From CAILZL01 sp963748005 (GTDB taxonomy: Bacteria > Pseudomonadota > Gammaproteobacteria > Steroidobacterales > Steroidobacteraceae), in assembly GCA_963748005.1 (NCBI GenBank), contig CAVVHH010000003.1, forward strand, positions 62,001 to 126,000: a stretch of DNA of 64,000 nucleotides, given 5' to 3'. The notes beneath the pieces were generated by a model. That model ran no database searches and had not been told where the DNA came from. It was given only the letters and a program-made list of their open reading frames with translations. The translations under genes were made by a program, and so were the position numbers. Each line of letters starts with the position of its first letter. Positions within the stretch are counted from its first letter, which is position 1. Of this stretch, positions 52,155 through 61,883 are shown one piece after another.

Positions 52155-52823
52155 TCATGCAAATAACCACTCATGCAACTGCTCAGGTTGCTCAATCATG
52201 CCATCGGCCTGCCATGCACGGGGCTGGTCGGTGTCGGCAATATAACCCCACAATGCCACCAGCGAAGCCATACCGGCGGCGCGTGCGGATTGAATATCGC
52301 GCTCGGCATCGCCCACGTACACACACTCTTCAGGTGGCAGGCCAATCAGTTGCGCGGCGTGCAGCAAGGGCAACGGATGCGGTTTGCGTTCGCTGGTCGT
52401 ATCGCCGCTGACCACGCAGTCGGCTCGCACATCCAGCCCCAGCGCGGCCAGTAGCGGATCGGTCAGCCAGGCCGGTTTGTTGGTAACAATGCCCCAGCGC
52501 AGGCCTGCTTCACGCACCTGCTGCAGCAGTTCGGTAAAGCCCGCAAACGGCTGTGAGTGCACGGCCAGTGCCTCGCGATAGATTTCCAGGAAGCGGGTGA
52601 TCAGTCGTTGTCGCTCCGCACCTTCCGATGCTGCAAAAGCCAGCCGTATCAGGCCGGCGCTGCCATGCGATACCACGGGACGAATCTGGGAGAATGGCAT
52701 TGGCTCGTGTTGTTCTTCCACCAGCAGCACATTCAGTGCGGCGGCCATGTCGGGGGCGGTGTCGATCAGCGTGCCGTCGAGATCCAGCAACAGGGCCTGC
52801 TTGCGGGTGCTCATGGCGTCCAT
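52155..52823 (-). CDS. HAD phosphatase (MupP / phosphoglycolate phosphatase type)
   Basis: A 222-residue HAD-superfamily phosphatase. The nucleophile motif is ALLLDLDGTLIDTAPD. Thr/Ser motif II is in WGIVTNKP, the Lys is in SERKPHPLPLL, and the last acidic motif is CVYVGDAERDIQSAR. The gene follows ubiG directly; the position ubiG - phosphatase - yciK is that of Pseudomonas mupP, the N-acetylmuramate 6-phosphate phosphatase of peptidoglycan recycling. Gph (phosphoglycolate) is the alternative. The ATG at 52823 overlaps the ubiG stop (TGATG); ATG at 52814 is also possible. Confidence 0.85.
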   Translation of the reverse strand: MDAMSTRKQALLLDLDGTLIDTAPDMAAALNVLLVEEQHEPMPFSQIRPVVSHGSAGLIRLAFAASEGAERQRLITRFLEIYREALAVHSQPFAGFTELLQQVREAGLRWGIVTNKPAWLTDPLLAALGLDVRADCVVSGDTTSERKPHPLPLLHAAQLIGLPPEECVYVGDAERDIQSARAAGMASLVALWGYIADTDQPRAWQADGMIEQPEQLHEWLFA

Positions 52824-53560
52824 CAAAGCGGCTTGCCCACCAGCATCAGATAATTGACGTCCACATCCGGCCCCAGCGTGCATTGCTGCGTGAGGGGATG
52901 AAACTGCAGGCCGGTAATGTCCAGCAGCTCAAAGCCGGCACTGCGCGCCCAGCGTGCCAGTTCCGAGGGGCGAATGAACTGTGCATAGGTGTGCGTGCCC
53001 TTGGGCAGCATCTTCAGCAGGTATTCGGCGCCGAGAATGGCCATGGCATAGGACTTGGGGTTGCGGTTCAGAGTGGAAAATACGGCATGACCACCGGGTT
53101 TGAGCAATTGCCAATGGTGTCGATCATGGCAGCAGGATCGGGCACATGTTCCAGCATTTCCAGGCAGGTCACCATGTCGTAGCTGCCGGCGTTGTTCAGC
53201 GCATGCTGTTCAGCGGATTCGCGCAGGTAACGAATGTTGAGTTGCGAATCCAGTGCGTGCAGCGTGGCGACTTCGATGGTGGTTTCGCCTAGGTCGATGC
53301 CGGTGACCTGTGCGCCGAGATTGCTCATGGCTTCGCTCAGCAGACCGCCGCCGCAGCCGACATCCAGTACCCGCTTGCCGCTTAGTTTGACGTGACTGAT
53401 CGATATATTCGAGCCGCACCGGATTCATGGTGTGCAGCGGTTTGAAATTCGCCGTGCTCGTCCCACCAGCGCTGTGCGAGCTGATCGAAACGGGCGATTT
53501 CAGCGGGATCGTGATTGGCCTGATGCGGGCGAATGTTGGAGTGTGGGGGGTGGCGGTCAT
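52823..53560 (-). CDS. ubiG: 3-demethylubiquinone O-methyltransferase UbiG, reading frame broken by several 1-base indels
   Basis: UbiG catalyses both O-methylations of ubiquinone synthesis. The pieces lie in three frames but in the correct order: HDPAEIARFDQLAQRWWDEHGEF; FKPLHTMNPVRLEYI; VKLSGKRVLDVGCGGG (motif I), GAQVTGIDLGE, YDMVTCLEMLEHVPDP; and LKPGGHAVFSTLNRNPKSY to GPDVDVNYLMLVGKPL. Changes are needed near 53545-53550 (six-G run, one base short), 53441-53448 (one extra), 53398-53402 (one extra) and 53108-53112 (one short). They sum to zero from the ATG at 53560, which has the tripeptide start MTA. The close spacing and the neighbouring gyrA damage favour sequence error over a real pseudogene. 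Confidence 0.8.
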
Positions 53561-53714
53561 GGGCAAGCCTGAATTTCAAGGCTGCGAAGTATAGCGGCAT
53601 GTGTTGCCGGCAGTGCTTTTGTCGGGCGTCACGGGGGTTTTGCCAGCTGTGTTGCAGGGTGCCGGTCGGGGGCGATTTCGGGCTGGTTTTATCCCCATTT
53701 CAGAACGCATGTAT

Positions 53715-53724
53715 GTGCTAGAAT
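53715..53724 (+). promoter_or_regulatory. candidate extended -10 promoter of gyrA
   Basis: TGTGC-TAGAAT (TAGAAT at 53719-53724) is an extended -10 element (TGnTAGAAT). The -35 region is weak, with atttcag about 15-17 bases upstream. It would start a leader of about 100 bases before gyrA. Confidence 0.45.
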
Positions 53725-53736
53725 TTGAGGATAAAT

Positions 53737-53757
53737 GCCGTCATCGGGACGGCTTTT
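53737..53757 (+). promoter_or_regulatory. attenuator-like hairpin in the gyrA leader
   Basis: A 6-bp stem gccgtc-atcgg-gacggc is followed directly by TTTT, the shape of a weak intrinsic terminator. It sits just after the predicted transcription start and 75 bases before the gyrA start codon. Confidence 0.4.
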
Positions 53758-53831
53758 GACAAGACTGGAAAACAGCGTCCAAAACCCGGCACCCAAATCT
53801 GTATTTTCTAGGCGGAAAAACCGGTTCAACC

Positions 53832-56424
53832 ATGGCTGAATTCGCCAGCGAAATCCTGCACGTCAATATCGAAGATGAGATGCGCCAGTCTTATCTCGAC
53901 TACGCCATGAGCGTCATTGTCGGCCGCGCCCTGCCCGATGTGCGCGATGGCCTGAAGCCGGTGCATCGCCGCGTGCTGTTCGCCATGCGCGAGCTGAGCA
54001 ATGACTGGAACAAGCCTTACAAGAAATCGGCCCGTGTCGTCGGTGATGTGATCGGTAAGTATCACCCGCATGGCGACACGGCGGTATACGACACCATCGT
54101 GCGCATGGCGCAGCCGTTTTCGATGCGCTACATGCTGGTGGACGGTCAGGGTAACTTCGGTTCGGTGGATGGCGATTCGCCCGCCGCCATGCGTTACACC
54201 GAAGTGCGTATGTCGAAGCTGGCGCATGAGCTGCTGGCCGATCTGGACAAAGAGACCGTCGATTTCACCGCAACTATGATGAATCAGAACACGAACCTGC
54301 CGTACTGCCACGCGTGTGCCCAATCTGTTGATCAATGGTCAGACCGGTATTGCGGTGGGTATGGCCACCAATATTCCGCCGCACAATCTGAGCGAAGTCA
54401 TCGATGCCTGCGTGGCCTTGCTCGATGACCCGGCCACTACCATTGCGCAGTTGATGCAGCATATGCCGGCACCGGATTTTCCTACTGCCGCCATCATCAA
54501 CGGCACTCAGGAAATTTCGCAGGCTTATCACACCGGGCGTGGTCGCGTGTACATGCGCGCCCGCACCGAGATCGAAGAAGACGAGAAAGGCCGCCAGACC
54601 ATCGTCGTCACTGAGTTGCCTTATCAGGTTAACAAGGCGCGCCTGATTGAGCGTATTGCCGAACTGGTGCGCGAAAAGGTCATTGAAGGTATTGCCTCGG
54701 ACGGTTTGCGCGATGAGTCCGACAAGGATGGCATGCGTATCGTTATCGAGCTGAAGCGCGGTGAAGTGGCCGATGTAGTGCTGAACAATCTTTACAAGCA
54801 CACCGCCATGGATTCGGTTTTCGGCATCAACATGGTGGCGCTGCTGGATGGTCAGCCAAAACTGCTCAATCTGAAGGAAGTGCTGGATGCCTTCCTGCGC
54901 CATCGTCGTGAAGTGGTTACCCGTCGTACCGTATTTGAACTGCGCAAGGCACGCGAACGCGCACATATTCTCGAAGGCCAGGCGATTGCGCTGGCCAATA
55001 TTGATGAAGTGATCGCTCTCATCAAGGCCTCGCTGACGCCGGCAGAGGCCAAGGTGGGTTTGATGAGCCGTGACTGGTCCGGCGGTGCAGTGCCAGAAAT
55101 GCTGGCGCGCGCCGGTTCCATTTCCACGCGTCCCGATGGCCTGACGGCCGAGTTTGGTTTGCACGGCGATCGCTATCGCATGTCCGAGGCGCAGGCTCAG
55201 GCCATTCTGGAAATGCGCCTGAATCGTCTTACCGGCCTGGAACAGGACAAGATCGTTGATGAGTACAAGGAGCTGCTGCTGAGAATTCAGGATCTCGGCG
55301 ACATCCTGGCGCGCTCGGAACGTCTGGTGCAGGTGATCCGCGATGAGCTGCTGGAAATCAAGACCGAGTATGGCGATGCGCGTCGTACCGAAATCAACCA
55401 CACCCATTCCGATCTGTCGCTGGAAGATCTGATCGAACCGCAGGATGTGGTGGTCACCATGTCGCATAGCGGTTATGCCAAGTCACAGCCGCTGGCCGAT
55501 TATCAGGCGCAGAAACGTGGTGGGCGTGGCAAGGCCGCCACCTCGATGAAGGATGAAGACTTCATCGACAAACTGTTCGTGGCGCACACTCACGACACGC
55601 TGCTGTGTTTCTCGAGCACCGGCAAACTGTACTGGCTGAAGGTGTATCAACTGCCCATGGCCAGTCGTGGGTCGCGTGGCAAGCCGATCGTGAATCTGCT
55701 GCCGCTGGTGGAAGGCGAGCGCATCAACGCGGTATTGCCTATCCATGAATTCACTGATGATCGCTATGTATTCATGGTCACCAGTCAGGGCACAGTGAAA
55801 AAGACCTCACTGGAAGCGTTCTCGCGTCCGCGTCAGGCCGGTATCATCGCCGTGGATCTGGAAGTAGGTGATCGGCTGGTAGGCGTGGATATCACCGACG
55901 GCAGCAAGCACATCATGCTGTCCACTGCCTCGGGCAAGGCCATCCGCTTCAACGAAGACGACGTGCGTCCCATGGGCCGTCAGGCCACTGGCGTGCGCGG
56001 CATTCGCCTCGGCGAAGGCGACGAGGTGATCTCGCTGATTGTGGTGGATGAGAATGGCCTGATCCTCACTGCCTCGGCCAATGGCTACGGCAAGCTCACC
56101 GAAGTTGCCGAGTTCCCGGTACATGGCCGTGGTGGGCAGGGCGTGATTTCACTGCAGACCAGCGAACGCAATGGCGACGTGGTGGCTGCAGTGCAGGTGA
56201 AGCCAGACGATGAAATCATGCTCATCAGCTCCAACGGCACGCTGGTGCGTACGCCGGTGAAGGACATCTCGGTGCTGGGCCGCAACACGCAGGGCGTGCG
56301 CCTGATCCGCATCGATGACGACGCGCGTCTGGTCAGCGTCGAGCGAATCATGAATGAAGGTGGCGAAGCGGGCGAAAGCGATGAATCCTCGCCTGACGCG
56401 GGTGCGGACGGCGCAGCCGAGTAA
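53832..56424 (+). CDS. gyrA: DNA gyrase subunit A, reading frame broken by two 1-base deletions
   Basis: Gyrase A cuts and religates DNA to add negative supercoils. Two frames (53832 to about 54270, and about 54310-56424) together give a complete protein of about 864 residues. The breakage Tyr is in AAMRYTEVRM. The quinolone region HPHGDTAVYDTIVRMAQPF has Thr at the Ser83 position, which is native in several Gammaproteobacteria. The GyrA beta-pinwheel repeats follow from about residue 520 (e.g. QDVVVTMSHSGYAKSQPL), and the acidic tail ends at AAE. One base is missing near 54267-54272 (ttcaccgcaactatg, where ACC-CCG-AAC-TAT is expected) and one near 54306-54310 (ctgccacg, where CTG-CCC-ACG is expected). 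As gyrA is essential, both are probably sequence errors. Confidence 0.93.
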
Positions 56425-56448
56425 GGCGCAAACTTCAAGGCCTGAACT

Positions 56449-56484
56449 GCAAACGCGACCATAACGGTCGCGTTTGCGTTTGTG
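56449..56484 (+). terminator. terminator of gyrA
   Basis: A perfect 12-bp stem gcaaacgcgacc (56449-56460) and ggtcgcgtttgc (56466-56477) with a 5-nt loop is followed by gtttgtg, 24 bases past the gyrA stop. The T run is short. Confidence 0.8.
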
Positions 56485-56865
56485 CAGACAGGATCGGCAC
56501 CAAGTGGTGGTGAGCACACCCAGCTGTTCGCGAATGCAGTCTGCTGTCGCGTGGCTGGGTATGGCTTCACAAGTGCGCAGCAACCAGGTGGGCGGTGTTT
56601 CACTGTGGTGCACGTGCGGATAGTTTCGGGCATCAGCCACGCTAACAGGACTGTAAAACTTGCGCCGATAGCGACAAATTGCGCTGAGCTATCGGTGGCT
56701 TCGCTTTTGCATGACATCCGCGCAGGGTGGTCATAGAACTCAAGTATTTGTGTGTTCTGACGTTATTTGCTGTGTGCAGTTTGGACAAACGCGTCAAACC
56801 ACGGCTGGATTCACCTTTCATATTGACGTAGCTTTGAAGCTGGTTGGCAGGTCGGGAGACTAACG
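56485..56865. other. 381-bp intergenic region upstream of zwf
   Basis: No gene is supported; open frames in both directions lack motifs and ribosome sites. No shared repeat was recognised. The region should contain the zwf promoter. Confidence 0.45.
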
Positions 56866-58332
56866 GTGGCTAAAGTTCCTGCAGGCGTAGGTCCGCGATA
56901 TCCGCAAGTGGTGGTGCTGGTGGGCGCGACCGGCGATCTGGCGCGGCGCAAGCTGCTGCCGGGGTTGTTCCATCTGGCCAGTGCGGGCTTTATTCCCGGT
57001 TGCCGGATCATCGGTGTGTCGCTGGATGATCTTGATCCCGAGGGCTTTCGCAACTTCGCCCGCAAGGCACTCGAGGAATTTTCCACCCGCAAGATGTCCG
57101 ATGCCGATTGGGCGGCGTTTTCCCAGAGTCTGGACTATGTGCCGCTGTCAGCAGGGACGGTTGGCGCACTCAAGACGGCGGTAGAGAACGCTGAAAAAAG
57201 CTTTCAGGGCGAGTGCCGTCGCTTGCACTACCTGAGTGTGCCGCCCAAAGCGGCTTTGTCTGTAGTGCGGCTGCTCGGTGAAGCCGGTCTGGTGGACAAC
57301 TCGCACATCATCATGGAAAAACCGTTTGGCACCGATTTGAAAAGTGCCGTATCGCTGAATGCCAAGCTGCATGAGGTGTTTGCCGAGGAACAGATCTTCC
57401 GCATCGATCATTTTCTCGGCAAGGAGCCGGCCCAGAACATTCTGGCGTTCCGTTTTGCCAATGGTCTGTTTGAACCCATCTGGAATCGCAATTTCATCGA
57501 TCATATTCAGATCGATGTGCCGGAAACGCTGGGCCTGGGCAATCGCTCCGGCTTTTACGAACATACCGGTGCGTTTCGCGACATGGTGGTAACCCATCTG
57601 TTCCAGATTCTTGGCTTCGTGGCCATGGAGCCGCCCACTGCGCTGGAGCCCAAGCCCATCAGCGAAGAAAAGAACAAGGTGTTTCGCAGCATGATGCCGA
57701 TTGAGCCCGGCGACGTAGTGCGTGGCCAGTACACCGGCTATCGCGCCGAACAGGGCGTGGATCCGGAGTCGGACACTGAGACCTTCATTGCCCTGAAATG
57801 CATGATTGACAACTGGCGCTGGGCAGACGTGCCGTTTTATCTGCGTACCGGCAAACGGCTGGGCGCGGGGCAACGCATCATTTCCATTGCGTTTCGCGAG
57901 CCCCCCAAGAGCATGTTCCCTGCCGGTTCCGGCGTGGGTTCGCAGGGCCCCGATCATCTGACCTTCGACCTGGCGGACGTGTCGAAGATGTCCCTGTCGT
58001 TCTACGGCAAGCGTCCCGGCCCGGGCATGCGCCTAGACAAATTGAGTCTGCAATTCGCCATGCATGACACCGGGCTGGTGGGTGAAGTGCTGGAAGCCTA
58101 TGAACGATTGATCCTGGATGCCATGCGCGGTGATCACACGTTGTTCACCACGGCCGAAGGCATTGAGCGCCTGTGGGAAGTGTCCACGCCCTTGCTGGAA
58201 ACGCCGCCGCCGGTGCGTTTCTATGCACCGGGTTCATGGGGACCGAATGCCATCCATCAACTCATCGCGCCGCATGCGTGGCGACTGCCGTTCGAACGCG
58301 CCTGGCGCGATCCGAATCCGGTGGGTGCATGA
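56866..58332 (+). CDS. zwf: glucose-6-phosphate 1-dehydrogenase
   Basis: A 488-residue NADP-dependent enzyme of the pentose phosphate and Entner-Doudoroff routes. The nucleotide motif is VVLVGATGDLARRKLLPGLFHL. The substrate site is RIDHFLGKEPAQNILAFRFANGLFEPIWN with the catalytic His. EKPFGTDLKSAVSLNAKL precedes it, and IQIDVPETLGLGNRSGFYEHTGAFRDMVVTHLFQIL follows. The GTG start at 56866 has gggag upstream. It has normal length. The 6-phosphogluconolactonase or edd genes that sometimes follow are not present here; an AsmA gene converges instead. Confidence 0.97.
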   Translation: MAKVPAGVGPRYPQVVVLVGATGDLARRKLLPGLFHLASAGFIPGCRIIGVSLDDLDPEGFRNFARKALEEFSTRKMSDADWAAFSQSLDYVPLSAGTVGALKTAVENAEKSFQGECRRLHYLSVPPKAALSVVRLLGEAGLVDNSHIIMEKPFGTDLKSAVSLNAKLHEVFAEEQIFRIDHFLGKEPAQNILAFRFANGLFEPIWNRNFIDHIQIDVPETLGLGNRSGFYEHTGAFRDMVVTHLFQILGFVAMEPPTALEPKPISEEKNKVFRSMMPIEPGDVVRGQYTGYRAEQGVDPESDTETFIALKCMIDNWRWADVPFYLRTGKRLGAGQRIISIAFREPPKSMFPAGSGVGSQGPDHLTFDLADVSKMSLSFYGKRPGPGMRLDKLSLQFAMHDTGLVGEVLEAYERLILDAMRGDHTLFTTAEGIERLWEVSTPLLETPPPVRFYAPGSWGPNAIHQLIAPHAWRLPFERAWRDPNPVGA

Positions 58333-58500
58333 CCGGTGCGTTTGGCTTGGAGCGTCTGACAAAATGAATGCTGCAAACACATCACCTGCTGGTAACGAGC
58401 GGGGCGAGGTGTTTCCGGGACCGCCGTAAATCCAGCCATGGAGGCTGCGGCTCAGCTTCCTGCCTCGCACGCTCCCTCCAACTCCTCACTCCACTCGTCT

Positions 58501-60564
58501 TCAGCCGCCAAACAAGCCGCGCAGTTTATCCTTGAGCTTGTCCCTGGCTTTTTCTTCGAGCTTCTGCTTTTCCTGATCGATAACTTGTTTGGCTTTTTCC
58601 TTCGCCAGCCCTTCAAGGTCAGGGCGGATTTTTGGGTTGGTCAGTGTGCCGGTGATGCGTACTGGAATGGTCAGGCCGGACAGGTCCTGCGTTTCTTCTG
58701 CAAGTTTGTCTTCAGGAGGAATCTTCAGCACCAAGGCATTCAGTTTGTAGTCAATCGCATCGCTGGCCAGATTTGCTGAACCCTGTCCGGTGACTTTCAG
58801 ATACTGCAGGGCGGCCACCAGATCCTTGTTGTTGACCAGACCTTTGTCGATCTGCGCCGTGCCGCTCAGCGCCGTGAATGCGGTTCGTTCCGGACCGGTT
58901 CGAGCGGGAATGGCCTGCTGCTTGAGCACGGCGCGTGTACGACGGATCTCGTACCACAGATCAAGACCTTCGATCGCGCCATCCTTCGCGTTGAAGTCCA
59001 GTGTACCGCTGAGAGATTGCTTCATGGCTGCGGTGTCGGCGCCTGCGGCATTCAGATTCATGTTGGTGCTGCCGCGGCCTGCAACCCGTTTGGTATCAAA
59101 CAAGGCCGTGAACAACGGTGCGAAGTTGATGCCGTCCAGATGCTGCTCCAGCGCCAACTGCGGCAATTTGCCATTGGCATCGAGTGTGATATTGCCGCGG
59201 TACCTGCCTTCGTACACTGTGGCCAACACCGGATTGAGTTGCAGCTTGTTGTTATTGGCGTCCATGTTCACGCTCAGTTTGGTGAGCGGAATCTTGCTGA
59301 TGGTCAGTGAGTTTACGGCCAGCTTGCCGCGCAGATTCAGATCGCGGATTGAATCCGCGGGAACCGGCGTGGGTTCGGTACTGGATTCTTGCTGTTTTTC
59401 CGACTTTTCTTCGGGCGGCAGATAACGATCCACATTGATCTGGTCCACCAGCAGATCAAAACGCATGGCATTGGCGTCGAGATCGGCAATGCCCGCGCTG
59501 CCGGAAATGGTGGTGTCATCCAGTTTCACCGTCAGCGGCTTGAACTCAAACGAGTTATCAGTGGCATTGAGTCCGGCATCCATGCTGAAGCGTTTCAAGG
59601 TATTCGCATCGCTGGTAGTGGGCAATTCAATGCCGAATTTCGGCGCCAGCTCGCGCACCGACAGCTGTGCAAGCTTCACCGTACCGGTGATCGCAGGCGC
59701 ATCGGTAATTCTGGTTGCCTTGAGTTCGAGTGCAAGCTTTGCACCGGCGGCGTCAATGTTCATGGCCGACACATCGGCAGTCTGTGCGGCCAGATCCGCC
59801 AGGATGGTGCTGGCATTGATGCTGACCGGCAGTCCATCCTTGGGATAGCCCTCGCCCTTGAGCAGCAGGGTGATCTCGGGTTTGTTGAGCTGATAACGTT
59901 CGGCCTCCGTATCGGCGGTGACGTTGGTGACAAACTTCGTATCCAGATGCACGTCTGTACCGCGTTGCAGCGTGAAGCTGGTGTCCAGATCGAAGGGCTG
60001 TCCGGGCTCCAGTTTGCCGGTGCTGAGATTGAAGTTGCTCAGGCTGGTGGTCGTGGCGGCAGCGCGATCCTCATAGCTCAGCGAACCATTCTTGATGGAC
60101 ACACTGGCGACACTCGCCTCCAGCGTGCTGGAGGCCGGTCCTTCTGCAGGGACTTCGGTCGTAGTGTCCTCACCCAGATCCGACCAGTTGTTGCCGTCGG
60201 CGGTCTTGATCAACACAAAGCGCGGCGAGTTCAGTTCCACTGCGCCAATTTCAAAGCTGCCGTGCAGCAGCGGCCACAGCTTTACTCCGAGTTTTGCGCC
60301 TTCAATCGCCACCATTGGCGCATCACCAAATCCCGGCGCATTGCCTATTGCCGCCGGGCCGACCTGAACCGCCAGCCACGGGAATACCGAGAGTTTCAGA
60401 TCGCCGCTGAGCGTGAAAGTACGGCCGGTTTTGTCCTTGACCAGTTGTTCGATGTCGCTCTTGTAGTCGTTGGGGTCGAAGAACAGCGCGATCAACGCCA
60501 CGCCCACCACCAGCACCGCCACCAGACCGCCCACCAGCCAGCCGAGGATTTTCAGGACGCGCAT
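58501..60564 (-). CDS. AsmA family protein
   Basis: A 687-residue envelope protein. One N-terminal membrane segment (ILGWLVGGLVAVLVVGVALIALFF) is followed by a long beta-rich periplasmic part. The AsmA signature follows the membrane segment (LVKDKTGRTFTLSGDLKLSVFPWLAVQVG). The C-terminal AsmA-2-like part includes NMNLNAAGADTAAMKQSLSGTLDFNAKDGAIEGLDL and the domain-end region LNALVLKIPPEDKLAE. AsmA-like proteins span the periplasm and are linked to lipid transport to the outer membrane. The ATG at 60564 has cggag upstream. The C-terminus is Lys/Glu-rich (EKQKLEEKARDKLKDKL). Confidence 0.9.
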   Translation of the reverse strand: MRVLKILGWLVGGLVAVLVVGVALIALFFDPNDYKSDIEQLVKDKTGRTFTLSGDLKLSVFPWLAVQVGPAAIGNAPGFGDAPMVAIEGAKLGVKLWPLLHGSFEIGAVELNSPRFVLIKTADGNNWSDLGEDTTTEVPAEGPASSTLEASVASVSIKNGSLSYEDRAAATTTSLSNFNLSTGKLEPGQPFDLDTSFTLQRGTDVHLDTKFVTNVTADTEAERYQLNKPEITLLLKGEGYPKDGLPVSINASTILADLAAQTADVSAMNIDAAGAKLALELKATRITDAPAITGTVKLAQLSVRELAPKFGIELPTTSDANTLKRFSMDAGLNATDNSFEFKPLTVKLDDTTISGSAGIADLDANAMRFDLLVDQINVDRYLPPEEKSEKQQESSTEPTPVPADSIRDLNLRGKLAVNSLTISKIPLTKLSVNMDANNNKLQLNPVLATVYEGRYRGNITLDANGKLPQLALEQHLDGINFAPLFTALFDTKRVAGRGSTNMNLNAAGADTAAMKQSLSGTLDFNAKDGAIEGLDLWYEIRRTRAVLKQQAIPARTGPERTAFTALSGTAQIDKGLVNNKDLVAALQYLKVTGQGSANLASDAIDYKLNALVLKIPPEDKLAEETQDLSGLTIPVRITGTLTNPKIRPDLEGLAKEKAKQVIDQEKQKLEEKARDKLKDKLRGLFGG

Positions 60565-60700
60565 GCACAACTCCGGAGTCCAGTCACCGTAAATGCCGTG
60601 GCCAATTCTACGTGATTGTCGGGTCGGCCGGGCTGAAACCCCGGCGCAAATCCCGTACACTCTCCGGCTTCAATTACAAACAGAGTAGGGTGTGCCAGAA

Positions 60701-61783
60701 ATGAAGCGCGTGTTTAATTTCAGTGCCGGTCCGGCGGTTCTGCCTCTTGAAGTCCTGCAGCAGGCGGCTGCGGAAATGTGTGACTGGCACGGCACCGGCA
60801 TGTCGGTCATGGAAATGAGCCATCGCGGCAAGGAGTTCATCTCCATTCATGCCCAGGCCGAAGCCGACCTGCGCGAACTCATGGCAATTCCTGCCAACTA
60901 CAAGGTGCTGTTCCTGCAGGGCGGGGCGATCGGCGAAAACGCCATCGTTCCCATGAATCTGCTGCGCGGCAAGACCGGCGCGGACTACATCAACACTGGT
61001 GAATGGTCGAAGAAGTCGATCAAGGAAGCGAAGAAGTATTGCAGCGTGAATGTGGCCGCGACTTCTGAAGGTAACAATTTCACCAGCATTCCCAAACGCG
61101 ACACCTGGAAGCTCGACCCGAATGCGGCCTACGTGCATATCTGCTCGAATGAGACCATCGGTGGCGTGGAATACAACTTCACGCCGGATACCGGTGGCGT
61201 GCCGCTGGTGGCGGACATGTCGTCGAATATCCTGTCGCGGCCCATTGATGTGTCGAAGTACGGCCTGATTTACGCCGGTGCGCAGAAGAACATCGGCCCG
61301 GCCGGTTTGACCATTGTCATTGTGCGCGACGACCTGATCGGTCAGGCATTGCCGATTACGCCCTCGGCCTTCGACTACAAGCAGCAGGCCGACAATGACT
61401 CCATGTTGAATACGCCGGCTACTTACGGTGTCTACATTGCTGGCCTGGTGTTCCAGTGGATCAAGAAGCAGGGTGGCCTTGTGGCAATGGAAACGCACAA
61501 TCGCAAGAAAGCAGCGTTGCTGTACGACTATCTGGAAACCACCTCGTTCTATGTCAATCCGGTAGCACGCGAAGATCGTTCGTTGATGAATGTACCGTTC
61601 AAGCTCAAGAATGAAGCGCTGGATGGGGCCTTCCTGAAGGGCGCGGAAGCGCTGGGCATGCTGCAGCTGAAGGGACATCGTTCCGTCGGCGGCATGCGCG
61701 CCAGCATCTACAACGCCATGTCGATTGAAGGCGTGCAGGCACTGGTGGCGTATATGAAGGAGTTCGAGCAGAAGAACGGTTGA
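60701..61783 (+). CDS. serC: phosphoserine aminotransferase
   Basis: A 360-residue PLP enzyme converting 3-phosphohydroxypyruvate to phosphoserine (also in pyridoxal synthesis). The start is FNFSAGPAVLP after MKRV. The PLP lysine is in IYAGAQKNIGPAGLTIVIV. ADMSSNILSRPIDVSKYGL and the VGGMRASIYNAMS end are family signatures. ATG 60701 fits the ribosome site gtaggg; a GTG at 60692 is too near to it. serA follows after a palindromic repeat, then pheA. In Pseudomonas serC and pheA also follow gyrA. Confidence 0.96.
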   Translation: MKRVFNFSAGPAVLPLEVLQQAAAEMCDWHGTGMSVMEMSHRGKEFISIHAQAEADLRELMAIPANYKVLFLQGGAIGENAIVPMNLLRGKTGADYINTGEWSKKSIKEAKKYCSVNVAATSEGNNFTSIPKRDTWKLDPNAAYVHICSNETIGGVEYNFTPDTGGVPLVADMSSNILSRPIDVSKYGLIYAGAQKNIGPAGLTIVIVRDDLIGQALPITPSAFDYKQQADNDSMLNTPATYGVYIAGLVFQWIKKQGGLVAMETHNRKKAALLYDYLETTSFYVNPVAREDRSLMNVPFKLKNEALDGAFLKGAEALGMLQLKGHRSVGGMRASIYNAMSIEGVQALVAYMKEFEQKNG

Positions 61784-61793
61784 TTAAACAACC

Positions 61794-61866
61794 GTAGGGG
61801 CGGTTCGTGAACCGCCCGTCCGTTGCTTGAGGTTTAAACAGCGGGCGGTTCACGAACCGCCCCTAC
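61794..61866. repeat. full gtaggggcggttcg palindromic repeat
   Basis: Perfect 24-base arms (61794-61817 and 61843-61866) are separated by 25 bases. Each arm is itself a small palindrome (ggcggttcgtgaaccgcc). Shorter relatives lie at 2414-2434 and 5074-5099. It sits between serC and serA. Confidence 0.85.
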
Positions 61867-61883
61867 AATCACAAAATAACCAC

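Noticed and set aside
53832..54428. Programmed frameshift or two separate gyrA genes
   Set aside because: Two single-base losses 40 bases apart, no slippery site or stimulatory structure, and similar indels in neighbouring ubiG make sequence error simpler.
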